In this document: piece after piece, positions 12,091 through 25,138 of the stretch
Layout of the letters: each line of letters begins with the position of its first letter
How positions within the stretch are numbered: position 1 is the stretch's first letter
Origin: Combretum micranthum
Taxonomy: Eukaryota; Streptophyta; Magnoliopsida; Myrtales; Combretaceae
Direction: 5' to 3'
Length of the DNA: 64,000 bases
NCBI GenBank assembly: GCA_024138025.1
Contig: JAMXBD010000637.1
Span: 124,001-188,000, forward strand
Notes under the pieces: model-generated
Told to the model about the DNA's origin: nothing
Databases searched by the model: none
The model's input: only the letters and a program-made list of their open reading frames with translations
Program-made: the position numbers and the translations under genes

Positions 12091-12731
12091 TGGTTGGTGG
12101 AAGGATAGGAATATCAGGAAAGGAAATGAGTGGTTGATGGGGTGTGATAGCAACGGCGATTTTTTCTTTTTGCATGCATGTTGGAGTTACGTCTTTAAAT
12201 TATATTAATTACATGTGACATATAGGACTTGATGGCTTAGTAATGCATGCGATGACAAAAGGAATTGATGGACAACATAGGATAGTGGGCTAGGAAGGAA
12301 CAGCCAAATTAAGAGGTCCCAAGAATTAGGCTTTTCTACTTTCTAGAAATGACTGATTGTCTTTACAAATGTGTCTTATCAAGTTGAACAATATCTAATG
12401 TTTGAGTTTGGCTCCGATTCAAATTTAGCCTCACCAAGCTCATTTGGACACCTCTTTTTAGTTTAAAAGATATAGGGTAGAATAGTGGAATACCATAAAA
12501 TCTATCCAAATTACAAATTGATATCGAATTTTTAGAATGTAACACTTAAACCGTTTGAAGAATTCGAGATTAAAAACTTTTCATTAGCAAATCAATCTTT
12601 TGTATTAGTATGATGTTTATTTTGATCACAAAGTTTTATGAAGGGCCTAAGTATTATATTTTAAAAATTCGTATCTTTCCATAGAATTATCATAGATTTA
12701 AGGGCACTATCCAATAATATTTGTTTCTTTT

Positions 12732-13045
12732 AAGGGATAATATTACAAATAGTATCTAAACATTGGTAAAATATGTAATTAGGTATATGAACTTTAAAAT
12801 TGATGAATTTAGTGTTTGAACTTTTAAATTAACTCAATTTAATACATAAAAAAAACTTTGCAAAATTGATCAATTTAGTATCTGAAAAAGTTTGGTGGAG
12901 GTATTATTAGCGTGCACAAAAAATTCTTTCAGGTACTAAAATGATTAATTTTCAAATTCGGGTATTAAATTAATTGATTTCAAAGTCCAAATACATAATT
13001 GTATATTTTATCAAAGTTTAGGTACTGTCCATAACATTAACCTTT
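12732..13045. mobile_element. Third palindromic MITE
   Basis: The left arm AAGGGATAATATTACAAATA pairs with the right arm, which in reverse complement begins AAAGGTTAATGTTATGGAC. Pairing continues through TATCTAAAC/TACCTAAAC and further inward. It is about 314 bp and non-coding. T-rich flanks prevent a clear duplication call. Wording of the arms resembles the element at 2840-3207, so they may share a family. Confidence 0.6.
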
Positions 13046-15184
13046 TTTTTAATCAACTCTATGTCAAAGATTCCACACAATTCAACTTTACATAAACCCA
13101 TACATAGCTCAAATAGAATTATATTTACAAGTAAAATTACAACTAGAGTTCAACTCAATAGACTAATTGTGTAGTCCAAAATAACCCCTGCTCAAATGCA
13201 ATGGAAATAATTTTTAATACACATCAAGGGCTGCGTCAGTAATTTCTTATTTTGTTCGAATTATCTAGTTTTAATCTGTATCTCATTTGCATTTATGTTT
13301 TATTTGTATCTAATTTGTATTTAGACTGTTTGTTATGTTTATGAATTAAAATGTCCGTTTTTCATTTGTAAATGTATTTTAACAAACATTATGTTAGAAA
13401 ATAGTAAAAAATAAGATATCAAAATGATCAGAATAAGATGAACCGTACAAACCCTTAATTTATTTATAAACCTAAATGCTTGGCTACAATAATTAAAATG
13501 AAAAATTTTATCTTTTATATTCTAAGATTTTTCATATTGGTTTGAGCTTGCAATGGCGGCCACCTAATTTTGAACGCCATCATAAGAAATTAATTTTCAA
13601 TTTTCTTAATATTTAATCCAATTTAATTATATTTTCGCCATGTAGAAATTACAAAACTATAAGAAATTTTATCTTTAAAAATATAAATTCTACAACAAAA
13701 AATTAATAAAAAAAGTTTTAAATAAATAGAAACATTAATCATGATTTTTATGATAGAAATTTAGATGGGAACATTATCTCTAAACCTATTTTTCTTGTAG
13801 TGCAATAAGAAAGGAATTTCCGGTTTCACAAATACAATGGAAAATTGACATAAGTTGCCTTAGCTGTGCCAGTCCGGAACTCTAATTTCCCATGGCGATG
13901 GATTGTAACCTACGGAAACCATTCTTAGAAACTTAATTCATTCGGCTTATGTTGAGTTATTTGGAACAAGTGGTGATTTTCCATTGGAGGAGGCATAGTA
14001 TGAATATTGCGGTAATCCTTACAAATAAGAATGAAACTTTGGAAAAAAAATTAAAATTTGAAATTTGTAGGCCAAATTCAATTTTTTTTTTATTATATTT
14101 TTTATCGACACTTCATGATTAAGTACTAAAGAATCGAATATGATTTTAGATTCTCGACAGAGGAGATGATTTATAAAAATGAAAAAATAAATAAAAAATA
14201 AATCTTATATTATTTACCTGAATTTGATATTAAATTAATTTTAACACTATTTACCGGACAATTAATGGAAAATGAACAATTAATAATAGAATGGAAGAAA
14301 ACAAAAATAATAATAATAGCAAAAATATAATAACCAATCCATTTTCCCCTGGCAATTCATTCGTTGAAGAGGACCCTCGCGGCGAATTATGCTATAAGTC
14401 TCAATGCATGCTTGCTTATTTTTGTCAGAAAACATTGAGGTAAAACTGGGATTTGTTATTTCTAAACACAAGTACTTTCTGTGGAAATGTTATCTCTCCA
14501 ATTTTAGACTCTCAATTTTGATTAATAATGGCCTTTTTTTTTAAATTACTTTAACTTTTTTTTTCTGGCTTAACAATAGATGCGTCACTGCTTTAAATTA
14601 AAAAATCTTCTGTAAAACAAAAAGAATCCATGGAAACAAAAGAAATATCCATGTTTATTAGGCAAAAAAAAAAAAAAAGAAAAGAAAAGAAATTCTTTGT
14701 TGCCTTAAGCTATGTAAAATCAAGTCTTCTGTAAGTGTTTTTTTTTTTTTTTTTTTTAAAATAAATGAGTGACTTATGAATGTTTGTTAAACTATTATTA
14801 TGTATATGTATAACTTAGATAACCAAAATTTCAAAAACCTTTTTTATAAACTAGGCAGGCATCAGGATAAGACCGAAAGCCAAAAGTTTAACAAGGAAAG
14901 CGATGGAGCGTAAAAACAAAAAACAAAAACCAAAAACCAAAAAATAATTCTAAATGGTGTCCTACAATATGCAGCTTTTTCTAAATAATTTGTATTTATT
15001 ATATGGACTCCACAAAGTTACGTGGACCCCACATTTTATTAATCGGACCTTTTAGTTATTTGTGAGTGCTTGTGCTGGCTGTTCTTCTCGTCCAATCTGA
15101 ATAATGTAATGACTCTACTTTCCAACTCAGATCAATGGGCATCGTATCTGCCCATATGCCACCACGGCTGTCTTAACTGTTATT
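13046..15184. other. AT-rich intergenic, no gene seen
   Basis: This region contains homopolymer A and T runs (near 14660 and 14740) and no supported exon. It ends at the target site of the Tekay-like element. Confidence 0.45.
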
Positions 15185-15488
15185 ATTATTGTAAAGTATA
15201 AATAAATAATTCATAATGAAGGTTAAAATTATAATATAGTGATATATAAAAGAGTGTTTTTGTCATTAAACAGATAAATTTAGTCACAAAAAAATCACGG
15301 GCGAATGATTGGACGAATTTGACTTAGGTCAGTATCTAAGCTACCAACTTTGACTCCTAAGCCGCCGGCTTAAGCTTTGGCGTTGAAGTTTAGAAATTTT
15401 GTAAAGGAAATTGGATTTACGTCGGCAAGATAACCGCCGACATATCAAGGAAGGCCGTCAGCATATCATGTAGGCTGCCGGCGTCAGG

Positions 15489-18400
15489 TGTAAGCCCCGA
15501 AAAATTTCAGTAAATAATTCTAAGATAAACTGCTAAAATAAACCCTAAAAATTGCTCGAATTTCAACTAGTCCAAAAACACGAACGAATTCAGAAACTTC
15601 TTAATCTTGAGAAAATGAAAATCCTTAAACATAAAATGAGAACTCAACAGTCTTCAAATTCAAAATCACGACATATAAAAAAAAAATCCATATTTAACTC
15701 TGATTTATAAAAAAGGGTAATATAAAGCCCAAAAACAAATTATTAAAAAGCAAATAACAATTGACCTTCAAAAATATAACTCAATTTAAGAATTCCGAAA
15801 ACGTTAAAAGATAATAAATACTTACAAAAATGATATATAAAATAAATTTCTCAAATTAAATATGTTGTAAAAACATAAAATATCAGTTTCCAATTTGGTA
15901 AAGATCTAAACCGGAAAATCACCCGGAAACCCTAAGCGAAATATAATAGCTTAAGTCCGGCAATCTAGCGCCCCTAGCCCTAGAGGCCGAGATATAGTTT
16001 AAATATGTAGAATAGCTCATAGTAATATGAGTTTGTTTAAAAAAATCAGATTGGTAAATTTTTGACCTATTTCCAACCCGTTCGGATACATACTTCGAAA
16101 AGCGTGTCCCGGGGCTCGAGATATAAAAAATATACCAATAGTACCGTTAGACTCATAATTTCATAAGATTTCCAAATATATTAGTTATATAATTTTTCGG
16201 GTTATAAAAGTTACAGTTATAACCTTTTTATCGTATTTCCATTATTACCGGTAATTGATTAGTCTTTTGCACTATTCATTTTTATTTCATTACAAAATTT
16301 TATTATTCTTATAAAGTCTTATATTTTTAGATAAATATTTTCTATGTTATAGAAAATTTTGTTTTTCTAAAATTTAGTTCGTTTCGGGTCTTTGCGGGAT
16401 CAAATTCTGTTTAAGACCCGATACTAAAAATAAAATAAATTAATTTAATATTTTAAAAATATTTTAAAAATATTTTTATTTTCATAAAATAATTTTCTAG
16501 AATTTTTCGGGTTATAAAAATATCATTTATAGCCCATATTCACGTATTTTGATCATACCGGTAACATATTTGTTAAATTACTAAAATAATTCAAATAATT
16601 ATTTAATTTAAAATATGAAAAATCTGTTACAAATATTTGAAATAAATTTTCTAATTTTGTTTTATTTTATTAATAAAGTACTTTTACAACCCATACCTTC
16701 AAGTACACTTTACACATATCACTTCCTTTTCACTTCAATCTTTCTACACATTAACCCACACTTCATGGCAGATTTTAACCCTTCTTTATGGCTGCCATTG
16801 TCCTTTATTTACTCCATTTTGACCAAATTAATTATTTTTCCACTCCTTAAGAAAGTTACATTACATATTAATTATACAATTCAATTTTGAGTCAAATTTC
16901 AACAAAACCCCCTCTCCCTCCTTGTAATTCACGTGCAGCATGGCTTCACATTGGCTGCCTTGTTTTATTTTTTTTCTTCTTTTCTTACAATTAAAACACT
17001 CATTTTCTCTCACTCCTTCATTTACTCACTTTCCGCTTTCATTCTTTAACTTTTCTCTCTCATTTTTCCTCTCTTTCTTCTTCATTTCCTCTTGTTCCTT
17101 CATGAAAAACAAGCTGCCCCTTCTTCTTCCATGGCTTCCACACTTCATTCCTAAAGATTTCTAAGCAAATCTTCTTCCCAAAGCTCCATAGGTGATATAG
17201 ATAAAGTGTAATGAAAGTTTCATGCATCAAATGACCTTTCATAAGCTTAAAAGCTTAGAATGATGATGCCAAAAATGAAAACACCTTTTCTCTACTTTTA
17301 TTATCTTGTATTACAATTATTTTCTTGTTTAAAGTTGATATATATTGTAGATCTAACTTTTTATAGCTTTGATTTTGTTTATGCCATAGATCTTGTTATT
17401 TAGGTTGTTATATTTGTTATTTCTTATGATTTATGCATAGATCTATCATCCACATGTCCATCTTAGTGATTCATGCATTTAAAACTAGTTCAGAAAACTA
17501 GATCTAGAGTTTTGAGTTCATAAAATGCATTAGACTTTGTTTTATATTCATAGATGACTTGTGATAGCATGATGATGGTAGGAAGTTGTAGGAAAACAAG
17601 ATCTATTTTATTTTCAACAAAAACAACTTTTGAAAATTCGGATGAAAATGGAACCATATTTAGAAAAGTGGTTTTTCAACTTCAAAATGTATATTTTTCA
17701 TTTAAAATGAAGGGCTTAGGGTATAGATACCATAAATGAAAGATTTTGATAAGTAAAGTTTAGATCCATGATGTTTATAGCTTATTACCATGCATTTGTT
17801 TTATGTTTATGTTCATATTAAGTATAGATCTTAGTTATGAACACAAACAAAATTGTGAAATTCGTATTTTGGCAAAACCCCTATTTGAAAACCATTTTCC
17901 AAGTGTCAAAATGTAATTTTTACTTAAGAAATGAAGGCTTAATATATGTATATCATCAAGACTTCTTTTTACAAGAATCTAATGTGATTTTCAAAAGTTA
18001 TTTTCAAAATAAAAATTCTATTTTTGGATTTTGACCAAGGCATATTTTTAAAACATGTTTTCCAACTCAAAAATGAAGTTTTTATTCAAGATATGAAGGG
18101 CTCTTAGGATAGGATATGTAAGGAATGAATTTTCATAAGTTTAGATAGATTTTATCAAAAGATATGTCCAAAAATAAATTTTGTAAATTCGGATCTCAAC
18201 CAAGACTAATTTTGAAAACCCACATATCAACTCAAAAACTCATGTTTTATGTGAAAAATAAAGGGTATAGGTAATAGGTATCATTAAGTGGTGATTTCTA
18301 TAAGTTGAAATGAGTTTGGATATGAGTAATGTATAAAACAAAAAGTAGAATCAAGATGGAAAATTTTGAGTTAGTAGTCAAATTGTAAAATTCGTAATTT

Positions 18401-20509
18401 TGAATGAAGGCCATAAGAACACCTATTATCCAAGCTCAAAATGAAAGTTTTATGTAATGAATGGAGTCCTTAAGTAATAGGTACCATAAAGTCTTAAATT
18501 TTAAAGCATTAAATAAGTTTTTCCCAAAGGAATCATTCAAAAAGTGGATTTTCTAAAATTCGGATTTTTGAGTAAATCATATTGGAAAACATATTTGCAA
18601 AGTGTAAAATGCAAATTTTTGTGTAAGAATGAAGTCCTTAGTGGTTATGTATGATTGAGCCCTAATTTTCTAAATATCAAATGATTTTTACTTAAAGGAA
18701 TCACTCAAAAACCAATTTTTACCAAATTCGGATTTTGGAATCAACCTCACTTGAAAACATGTTTACAAAGTGTAAAATGGAAATTTTTATGTAGAAATGA
18801 AGGTCATAAGTAATATATAATTGAAGACTCAATTTTGACAAAAAAATATTTTCTTAAGTAACAAATCCAAAACAAATGGAAATGATAAAAGTTAGAAAAC
18901 TAGATTTTTCATAAGTAAGTTGTTATTATGGTCTTGCAAAATAAAAAGTTAAAAATTTCTTTTTAGCAAAAATCATCAATCATGCATACATTGAGCTCAT
19001 CTCATGTCATTCATGTTAGGAAATCATTCATATTGCATGTATAGCCAATTTATAATAGGAACATTCAAATATTTACAAAAACTATTTTTCGGAATAGGAA
19101 ACCGTTACTGATCAGATCTGATCCCTCGTTCCGAGACCTAAATGTTTTCAAAACTTGAAAATAATATTAGAAATAGATAGATCTTTCGAAGTAGATAGAA
19201 ATCGATATATAATTTGCGAGATTCCAAGTTAAAATGACCAAGTTATGGTCGTTTTAAGTTGGAATTCCCGCTTAGGACGAGAATTGCGAATTTGATAATT
19301 CGTATAAAATCGTTTGGATTAGTTTGAGTTGAAATACTTATTAGAGTATTTTTTCCTTTTTAGGAGATCCCGAAATCTACGATTCCCTATCACTGAATTA
19401 CTATTACTAGAAGACCGGTGATCCATGGCCGAGTGAGTTTTCTCTTTGTTTTGTTACCTTGATTGTGCTTATAGTTAGTTGCATTAGATTATAGGAACAA
19501 GATAAAAATCGATACGAATGAGGATGGGATATATGATGAGGCTGTGATGAATGTATGCCAAAGAATACTAAAGCATATCGAAACCACGATTTGATTGGAT
19601 AACTGCACCGTTCATATTATTTCTGTAATGTGTATGATATTGGCTGGTCACTATAAAGAATGTATAAATATTTTGACCTAAGCAAAAAGTAAATTGATCA
19701 TGCATCGCATCAAACATATTGCATTTGGTAGCGTGCTACTCCTACACAGGTCGATCGGTATGGTCCGAGGACTCGTTTGGATAATGAGACTCGGGATTAG
19801 AGCTCATTCATAGGAAACTAAGGCGCATTGAGGATGCATTTCATGTGTGAGCCTAGCCGAGGCGAGTGCTATGAGCTGAGGGCTTGGGGACTAGCAGCAG
19901 TCGTGTAGACTTCAATACCATCCCTAACCCAAGATACGGAGGGCGTAAATCCGTTCTGTGTGTGGGTTCCGGATACCCATACATAATTGCTTGCTCACGT
20001 GTTTGTTCATGCATAGCATATGATTGATTAATGCTTGCTTGTTCTGGTACGGAACTAAGGGAATTCTCACTAAGCTAGTGTAGCTTATACCCTAATAGTT
20101 GTTTAAATGAACATGTTATCTGAAGAATGCAAAGTAAGGACCGAGATGGTTGAAGCCGAGAATGGCTTCGGGATTCCGGCAAGAAATGAGATTGTTGAAG
20201 TTATCAGCTAGTTTTATGATTTGTCTTGTAATAGTTTATGTAGGGAAGTTTGTGGATGAATGTAATTGAAGTTGAATGATTTGTATATTGAAGTATAGTG
20301 GTTTGTATCGAAAGTATAGTGGATTTTATTTCCTTTACATTGTTACTCAATTGTATCAACATAAAATGTATCATTCCGATGTGTTCCTTTATGTGCTATA
20401 CGCCTTGTACATAGTATAGAAGCCTTCGCGTGACTGAGGTGGTCATTCTTAGGCTTTAATATTGTGTACGGCGGACTGTCATGTTTAGAGCACTCTTCGG
20501 GGCGTGATA
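15489..20509 (+). mobile_element. Family-A giant solo LTR (non-coding, LARD/Tat-like), 5021 bp
   Basis: The unit begins TGTAAGCCCCGAAAAATTTC and ends TTCGGGGCGTGATA, giving imperfect inverted ends. It is flanked by the perfect 5-bp duplication TCAGG (15484-15488 and 20510-20514) and splits the Tekay 5' LTR. No protein domain is present. A second copy lies inverted at 53865-57722. Landmarks shared by both copies include AAAGCGTGTC near 16100, CATGGCCGAGTGAG near 19425, and CACTAAGCTAGTGTAGCTTA near 20068. The ends and duplication are those of LTR retrotransposons, and no internal region separates two LTRs, so a solo LTR is the best reading. A large non-autonomous element (LARD) without recognisable internal boundaries is the alternative. 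Confidence 0.85.
17620..18850 (+). repeat. Degenerate tandem array, about seven units of about 170 bp, inside the family-A LTR
   Basis: Each unit starts near AATTCG(G/T)AT, then runs to TTGAAAAC, a CAAAATG-like word, an (A)ATGAAGG word and a TAGGTACCAT-like word. Unit starts are near 17635, 17859, 18014 (decayed), 18186, 18389, 18558 and 18725, with spacings of 155 to 224 nt. The inverted copy of the LTR has fewer such units (around 55846, 56012 and 56224), which accounts for part of the length difference between the copies. Confidence 0.75.
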
Positions 20510-20580
20510 TCAGGCGCACTGGCTGACCTATTGTAGTGTTTTTAGTAAGCTAGGGTTGCGTTTTTCCAAAGCCTACCCCC

Positions 20581-20590
20581 TCTATAAATA
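20581..20590 (+). promoter_or_regulatory. TATA box of the Tekay-like 5' LTR
   Basis: TCTATAAATA follows a C-rich stretch and precedes GACCTTAGACCCC. The same word occurs in the 3' LTR at 27415-27424. The position inside the LTR fits the retrotransposon's own promoter. The family-A insertion separates it from the first 300 bp of the LTR. Confidence 0.65.
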
Positions 20591-22155
20591 GACCTTAGAC
20601 CCCACGACCTTGTTACAACTTTTCCCCAACGAAACCCTAGGTAAGTGGTCTTTCTCTAGTCTCTTTAATCATTCTTTTTAGTTCTATCTTTCTAATTCAA
20701 GTTGTTCTACGGATTTGAAAGAGATTCAAGATTTTGGTGAAACCCTAGAATGATTGGAGATTTGGGAAACTTTGATTCAAAGGAAAAAGGTAATGTTTTT
20801 CATAGGAATTTATAATTACTATGACTCGAGGATTATAGGTTTATGATTTCAATTTATTATCGGAATTCAGGAGAATTGTGGATTAGGGTTCTTATTCCAA
20901 TTTGAAATCTATAAGTTCTAGGTATGTAAGAATTCATCTAATCTTGTTGTTCGATGAGATTTATTCGTTATTGTAGTTAAAGTGTTTAATTGAGGAGTAT
21001 ATGTATATTGAAGGGATTGTGGTGCTAGTTATGAATTTGTGGAAGAACGGTGTTGAAAGTTGTATTTAATTGTGAGGAAGAGGAAGCAGGTGTGTTATCT
21101 TTATTGATATAGATTTGTGAATATTAGGGTTTATGCTTTAGTATTTAATTTTGATTCAAGATAATTGTTGGATTAGGGTTTTGATCTTTTAAGAAGTTCT
21201 GTTGGTGGATTTGAGTTGGAGTAATACCAGGTAGGACCTTACATTATCTGCTGCTTTTGCGTATAGGTTTAGAAAATAATTTAATTTAATCCTATCCGAC
21301 ATAAAAATTGAAAAAAGTGTTGGTTGTGTATGGCTTTGGATAGTAAAGACCACGCAGAGTGTGATACTAACGAGGCGCCTTGATGATCCTTATGTGGTGC
21401 TGTCCCTAGTGGAGTTGCACTTAGAAATGATTTCGGTAGATTAGGAGTCGTTCCGGTCCGTATGGCAGAACGCAACAAGGTGAGGGGAGTACCTAACATC
21501 AATTTACTGTGTATAAACTATTTTATAAAGATTATGAATCGGGGTCATGAGTTACTTCGGATTTAGGACTAGATGCATATGGCTCTAAACTGTGCTGTCT
21601 GTTTCACTAATTAAAGATAATAATTTGTGCTTGTTGCATTAGTTTTAGGAATGTATGTAATGCATGTTGGCATGTTCATGCGTATTTGTTTGTAGTATGT
21701 TGTACTGGGTGTTTTTGCTCCTTCTTTTAATTTTTCAGATACAGGTGAAGAGGAAGCTGTTTATGATCTATTTGGGTATGATCTATATGTAGATCATAGT
21801 GATGACGATAGTGGATTTGACTATCCTACTGAAGACTTGTAGATTTAAAGCGTCGGATCTAGTGGAAAGATATGGAAGACTTTATGGATTTTATGATTAT
21901 TATTAGTTATTGAAAATTTTATGAGACTAGTTTGTCAGGTTTTTATTTATGATGACATATCGTTTCGGATTTTTATTAGTTCATGAACATTAAGGATTAT
22001 TTTTATGATATGTTTTAAAGTAAACCAATTGTGAGTTTTGATTATTAAAATTGATATAATTGCAACATAGTGATTTATAGCCTTAGCATGCTCTTAACAA
22101 GAGAAGAACACGTGGCGAGTTATAATGCCTATATCTTTGGGCATTATAGCTTATT

Positions 22156-22167
22156 TGGTATCAGGGC
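22156..22167 (+). other. Primer-binding site, initiator tRNA-Met type
   Basis: TGGTATCAGGGC differs by one base from TGGTATCAGAGC, the complement of the plant initiator tRNA-Met 3' end used by many plant LTR elements. It lies 7 nt after the 5' LTR end. Confidence 0.8.
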
Positions 22168-22356
22168 TTAGGTTTGATGATTTGGATAGATATAGGTTAT
22201 GAACTCCTTAAGACAGTGAGCATTGATGAGTGGGGTAGCAATAATAGGTGTTTTGTACCTAGCTTAGTCTTATTTTACCAGTAGTTATATCTTTAGAGTT
22301 TAATCTTTAAGTTGGATTTATCTTTTATCTTATGTAGTGTGTTTTTTTATGATAGA

Positions 22357-23510
22357 CTGCCTCCACGAAGAAGAGCCCCTGATGCTGGTTCCTCCAAGAC
22401 TGGTCAGGAGGAACAGTCACCAGAAAACCAACCACCCTTGAATCCTGTGTCGGAGGATTTACCCCCACCTCCGCCACCACCAGCACCTCCTGTAGGACAA
22501 CATGTGTCCATAGATGTTGCTCAACTGATGCAAGCTATGAATACTCTTCTGGGAGTAGTCACCCAACAACAATAGAACATGAGGAACGATATGCAGGTCG
22601 TGCAGGCCAATGTTAAGGCCTGGAGATGGGAGGCATAGAGGAATAATGGCAATGGTGGAAACGGAGGCCATAGAGCAAGATATGCTGACGTACTCAGTCT
22701 GAACAAGTTTGTAGACCTAGTCTACAAGTTTGAGCCCCAGCCTGGGAAACCATTGGAAGCTTAGTTATGGTCAGAGGAGGTGGAAAAGACGTTTGCTGCT
22801 TTGGACATCCCAGAGAATAAGAAGGTAGAATATGCCTCCTATTTGCTTATTGGGAGATCAAACAACTGGTGGTTGAGCACCAAAAGACACATGGCGGGAG
22901 CAATCACTTGGAAGATGTTCAAATAGTCCTTTTTCAGGGAGTTCTTTCCCGACAGAGTGAAATAGAAGATGCTCCAACAGTACTATACCCTGCAGTAGGG
23001 TAGGATGACTGTCGAGGAATATGAGGCTTAGCTGCATAGATTGATGAGATTCCTACTGGATCCATTGAAGGAAAGCGAGGAAGCTAAGATTAGTAGGGTC
23101 ATCACTGGATTGGAGCCAAAGATTCAATATCAAGTGAACCTTATGGATCTGAACAACTACTTAGCAGTGGTTAATAAGGCTAAAACAGTAGAACAGGGTT
23201 TGAACAAAATGAAGAGTTGTGAGCCCCAGAGAGGTCAAATTTTCTTAGGGAAGAGGCCAACTGCTAATGTTGCTGCTCAAGACAGGGGAAAGAGACCGAT
23301 TACCTAATTTTACAGATCTGTAGTGCAGAATTTTGAGAAGAGGTGCTCTATATGCCTTGGACCACATGACCTTAAAGACTACAAATGGGTTAAAGGTGCC
23401 TATTTTACTTGTGGCAAAGTTGGTCATAATAGTAGATTTTGCACAGAAAGATCTTCCCACAAGTTTTATGTTTTAAATGTGGACAGAGGGGACATCGGGC
23501 TATTGATTGC
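22357..23510 (+). pseudogene. Tekay-like gag (capsid/nucleocapsid), broken
   Basis: One frame runs from a leader PPRRRAPDAG through a proline-rich segment and the capsid region to the first zinc knuckle. The family's usual first ATG is CTG at 22357. The frame has no shift up to about 23460 but carries TAG at 22573, 22636, 22762, 22924, 22963, 22996 and 23029, plus TAA at 23305. Most fall where the family has Gln. The first knuckle (23401-23442) has Tyr for its first Cys (YFTCGKVGHNSRFC). The second, CFKCGQRGHRAIDC at 23469-23510, is perfect but sits in another frame. Gag would package the element's RNA in cytoplasmic particles; here no full protein can be made. Confidence 0.88.
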
Positions 23511-23639
23511 AAGGATTACAGAAGGCAAACTGTGCCAGGAGCCTAGTTTGGTAGACCATAGCATATCAATCAAAGGCAGAGAGTTCCAGCTAAAGTTTAT
23601 GCTCTAGCATAGGGACACATCCAGTGTTGACACTATCAC

Positions 23640-24035
23640 AGGTACGCTCCATATACTCCTGCATAGTGCACATGTTCTTTTCGACAAGGGTGCTAGTTTT
23701 TCATGTGTTTCTGATTTTTTCGTATCTGTTGTGGTATGAATGTTGAGCACATGTCTGGGTGTTTGTCTATGAATACTTCTTTAGGGAGTGAAGCTTTGTT
23801 AAATATGGTTTGCAGAGATGTAGGGATGGAAGTAGAAGGTAGACACCTATATGCAAATTTGATAGTCTTAGACATGTTGGATTTTGACGTTATCTTGGGA
23901 TTAGACTGCTTGACAAGATATCATGCAAAGATTGATTGCCACAATCTAGTAGGAGAGTTAAGTATGCTAGATGGAGATCACTTTGTGCATAAATTGGATG
24001 TACAAAGACCACCAGTATTGCCTACATACGAGTAA
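23640..24035 (+). pseudogene. Retropepsin-like protease domain, active site altered
   Basis: VLFDKGASFSCVSDFF, encoded near 23672-23720, corresponds to the aspartic protease site that normally reads DTGAS; the Thr codon is now Lys (23686-23688). A frame change follows near 23730. The downstream segment VILGLDCLTRYHAKIDC (near 23890-23940) matches the C-terminal part of the retroviral-type protease. It would process Gag-Pol if intact. Confidence 0.8.
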
Positions 24036-24062
24036 TGGGGAAGGTCATCTTTTGCAACCATA

Positions 24063-25133
24063 GTGATAGAAGGGGAACAAAAGAAGGATCTTGATCAAAT
24101 ACTAGTGGTGTGTGAATACCCTGAAGTGTTGCCAGAAGATTTACTAGGATTACCACCTAAAAGGGACGTTGAGTTTTGTATTGAATTGGTGCTTGGTACT
24201 TTACCAATTTCTAAGACACCATACTATATGGCTCCTACGGAACTTGTAGAACTTAAAGTTCAGTTGGATGAGCTGCTTAAGAGAAGTTCATTAGGCCCAG
24301 TATATCACCTTAGGGAGCTCCTGTGTTATTCATGAAGAAGAAAGATGGGGGCATGACTGCATGAGGTTGTGTATTGACTATAGAGAATTGAACTAGAGGA
24401 CAATCAAGAATAAGTATCCATTGCCAAGGATAGACGATTTGTTTGACTAGCTGGTAAGAGCACAAGTATTTTCCAAGATTGATCTGAGATCAGGATATCA
24501 CCAGCTGAGGATCAAGACAGAAGATATTCAAAAGACAGCTTTTAGGACAGGTATGGACACTACGAGTTTATGGTCATGCCTTTCGGTCTCACATATGCAC
24601 CAGTAGTGTTCATAGATCTTATGAATATGATTTTAGAGATTATTTGGATCGGCTTGTAGTAGTCTTCATTGACGATGTGCTGGTGTACTCTAAGTCGAAG
24701 GAAGAACATGAAGAGCATCTAAGGTTGGTTTTGACCAAACTGCGAGAAGAGAAATTGTATGTTAAGTTTTCAAAATGTGAGTTCTTGTTCGAAACAGGTG
24801 GCATTCTTAGGACATATTGTGCGATGGAAATGGAATATTAGTGGATCCTCAGAAAGTGAAAGCAGCAGCGGAATGGCCGACTCGAAGAACATGTCAGAAA
24901 TTAGAAGTTTTCTGGGAATGGTAGGATATTATAGAAGATTTGTAGAGGATTTCTTAAAGATAGCAAGTCCATCGATCAGATTGACACATAAAGGGGTGAA
25001 GTATGAGTGGAACGAAGACTATGAACTCAGTTTCCAGCAGTTGAAAGACAAATTGGTGTCGGCTCCAGTGCTATCCTTACCTGTAAGTGTTGAGGAGTAT
25101 GTTATCTACAATGATGCCTTTATTAAGGACTAG
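24063..25133 (+). pseudogene. Tekay-like reverse transcriptase, broken
   Basis: The start region ends near SLGPVYHLRELL. It then needs several frame changes and has TAG/TGA stops between 24340 and 24640. The catalytic motif [12 protein letters not shown] is intact (24663-24698). The thumb/connection segment MSEIRSFLGMVGYYRRFVEDF is readable in the frame at 24891-24953. The domain would copy element RNA into DNA. With multiple shifts it is inactive. Confidence 0.88.
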
Positions 25134-25138
25134 GATGT

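Larger units (their letters stand above)
15190..22148 (+). repeat. 5' LTR of the Tekay-like element, split by an insertion
   Basis: The LTR lies in two parts, 15190-15488 and about 20515-22148, together about 1.93 kb. They match the 3' LTR from end to end. The left part begins TGTAAAGTATAAATAAATAA and the right part ends GCATTATA. Point differences from the 3' LTR are frequent in the first 120 bp, so the element is not recent. A 21-nt stretch present in the 3' LTR near 27215-27235 is missing here. Confidence 0.92.

Noticed and set aside
12008..12153. Longer N-terminal extension of SCPL or a separate upstream frame
   Set aside because: It reads through the alternating TA/TG repeat as Ile/Tyr runs. 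The start at 11960 gives a normal signal peptide and length.
16615..17164. Two hydrophobic frames of 91 and 74 codons
   Set aside because: Both lie in the CT-rich part of the family-A LTR, and the same T/C-rich composition in the other copy shows it is LTR structure, not a gene.
17620..18850. Regular repeats that could suggest a CRISPR array
   Set aside because: Units are long (about 170 bp), highly degenerate and lie inside a plant LTR. There are no short identical repeats with unique spacers.
22156..22167. tRNA-like sequence
   Set aside because: It is the complement of a tRNA 3' end only, used as a primer-binding site. No cloverleaf is present.
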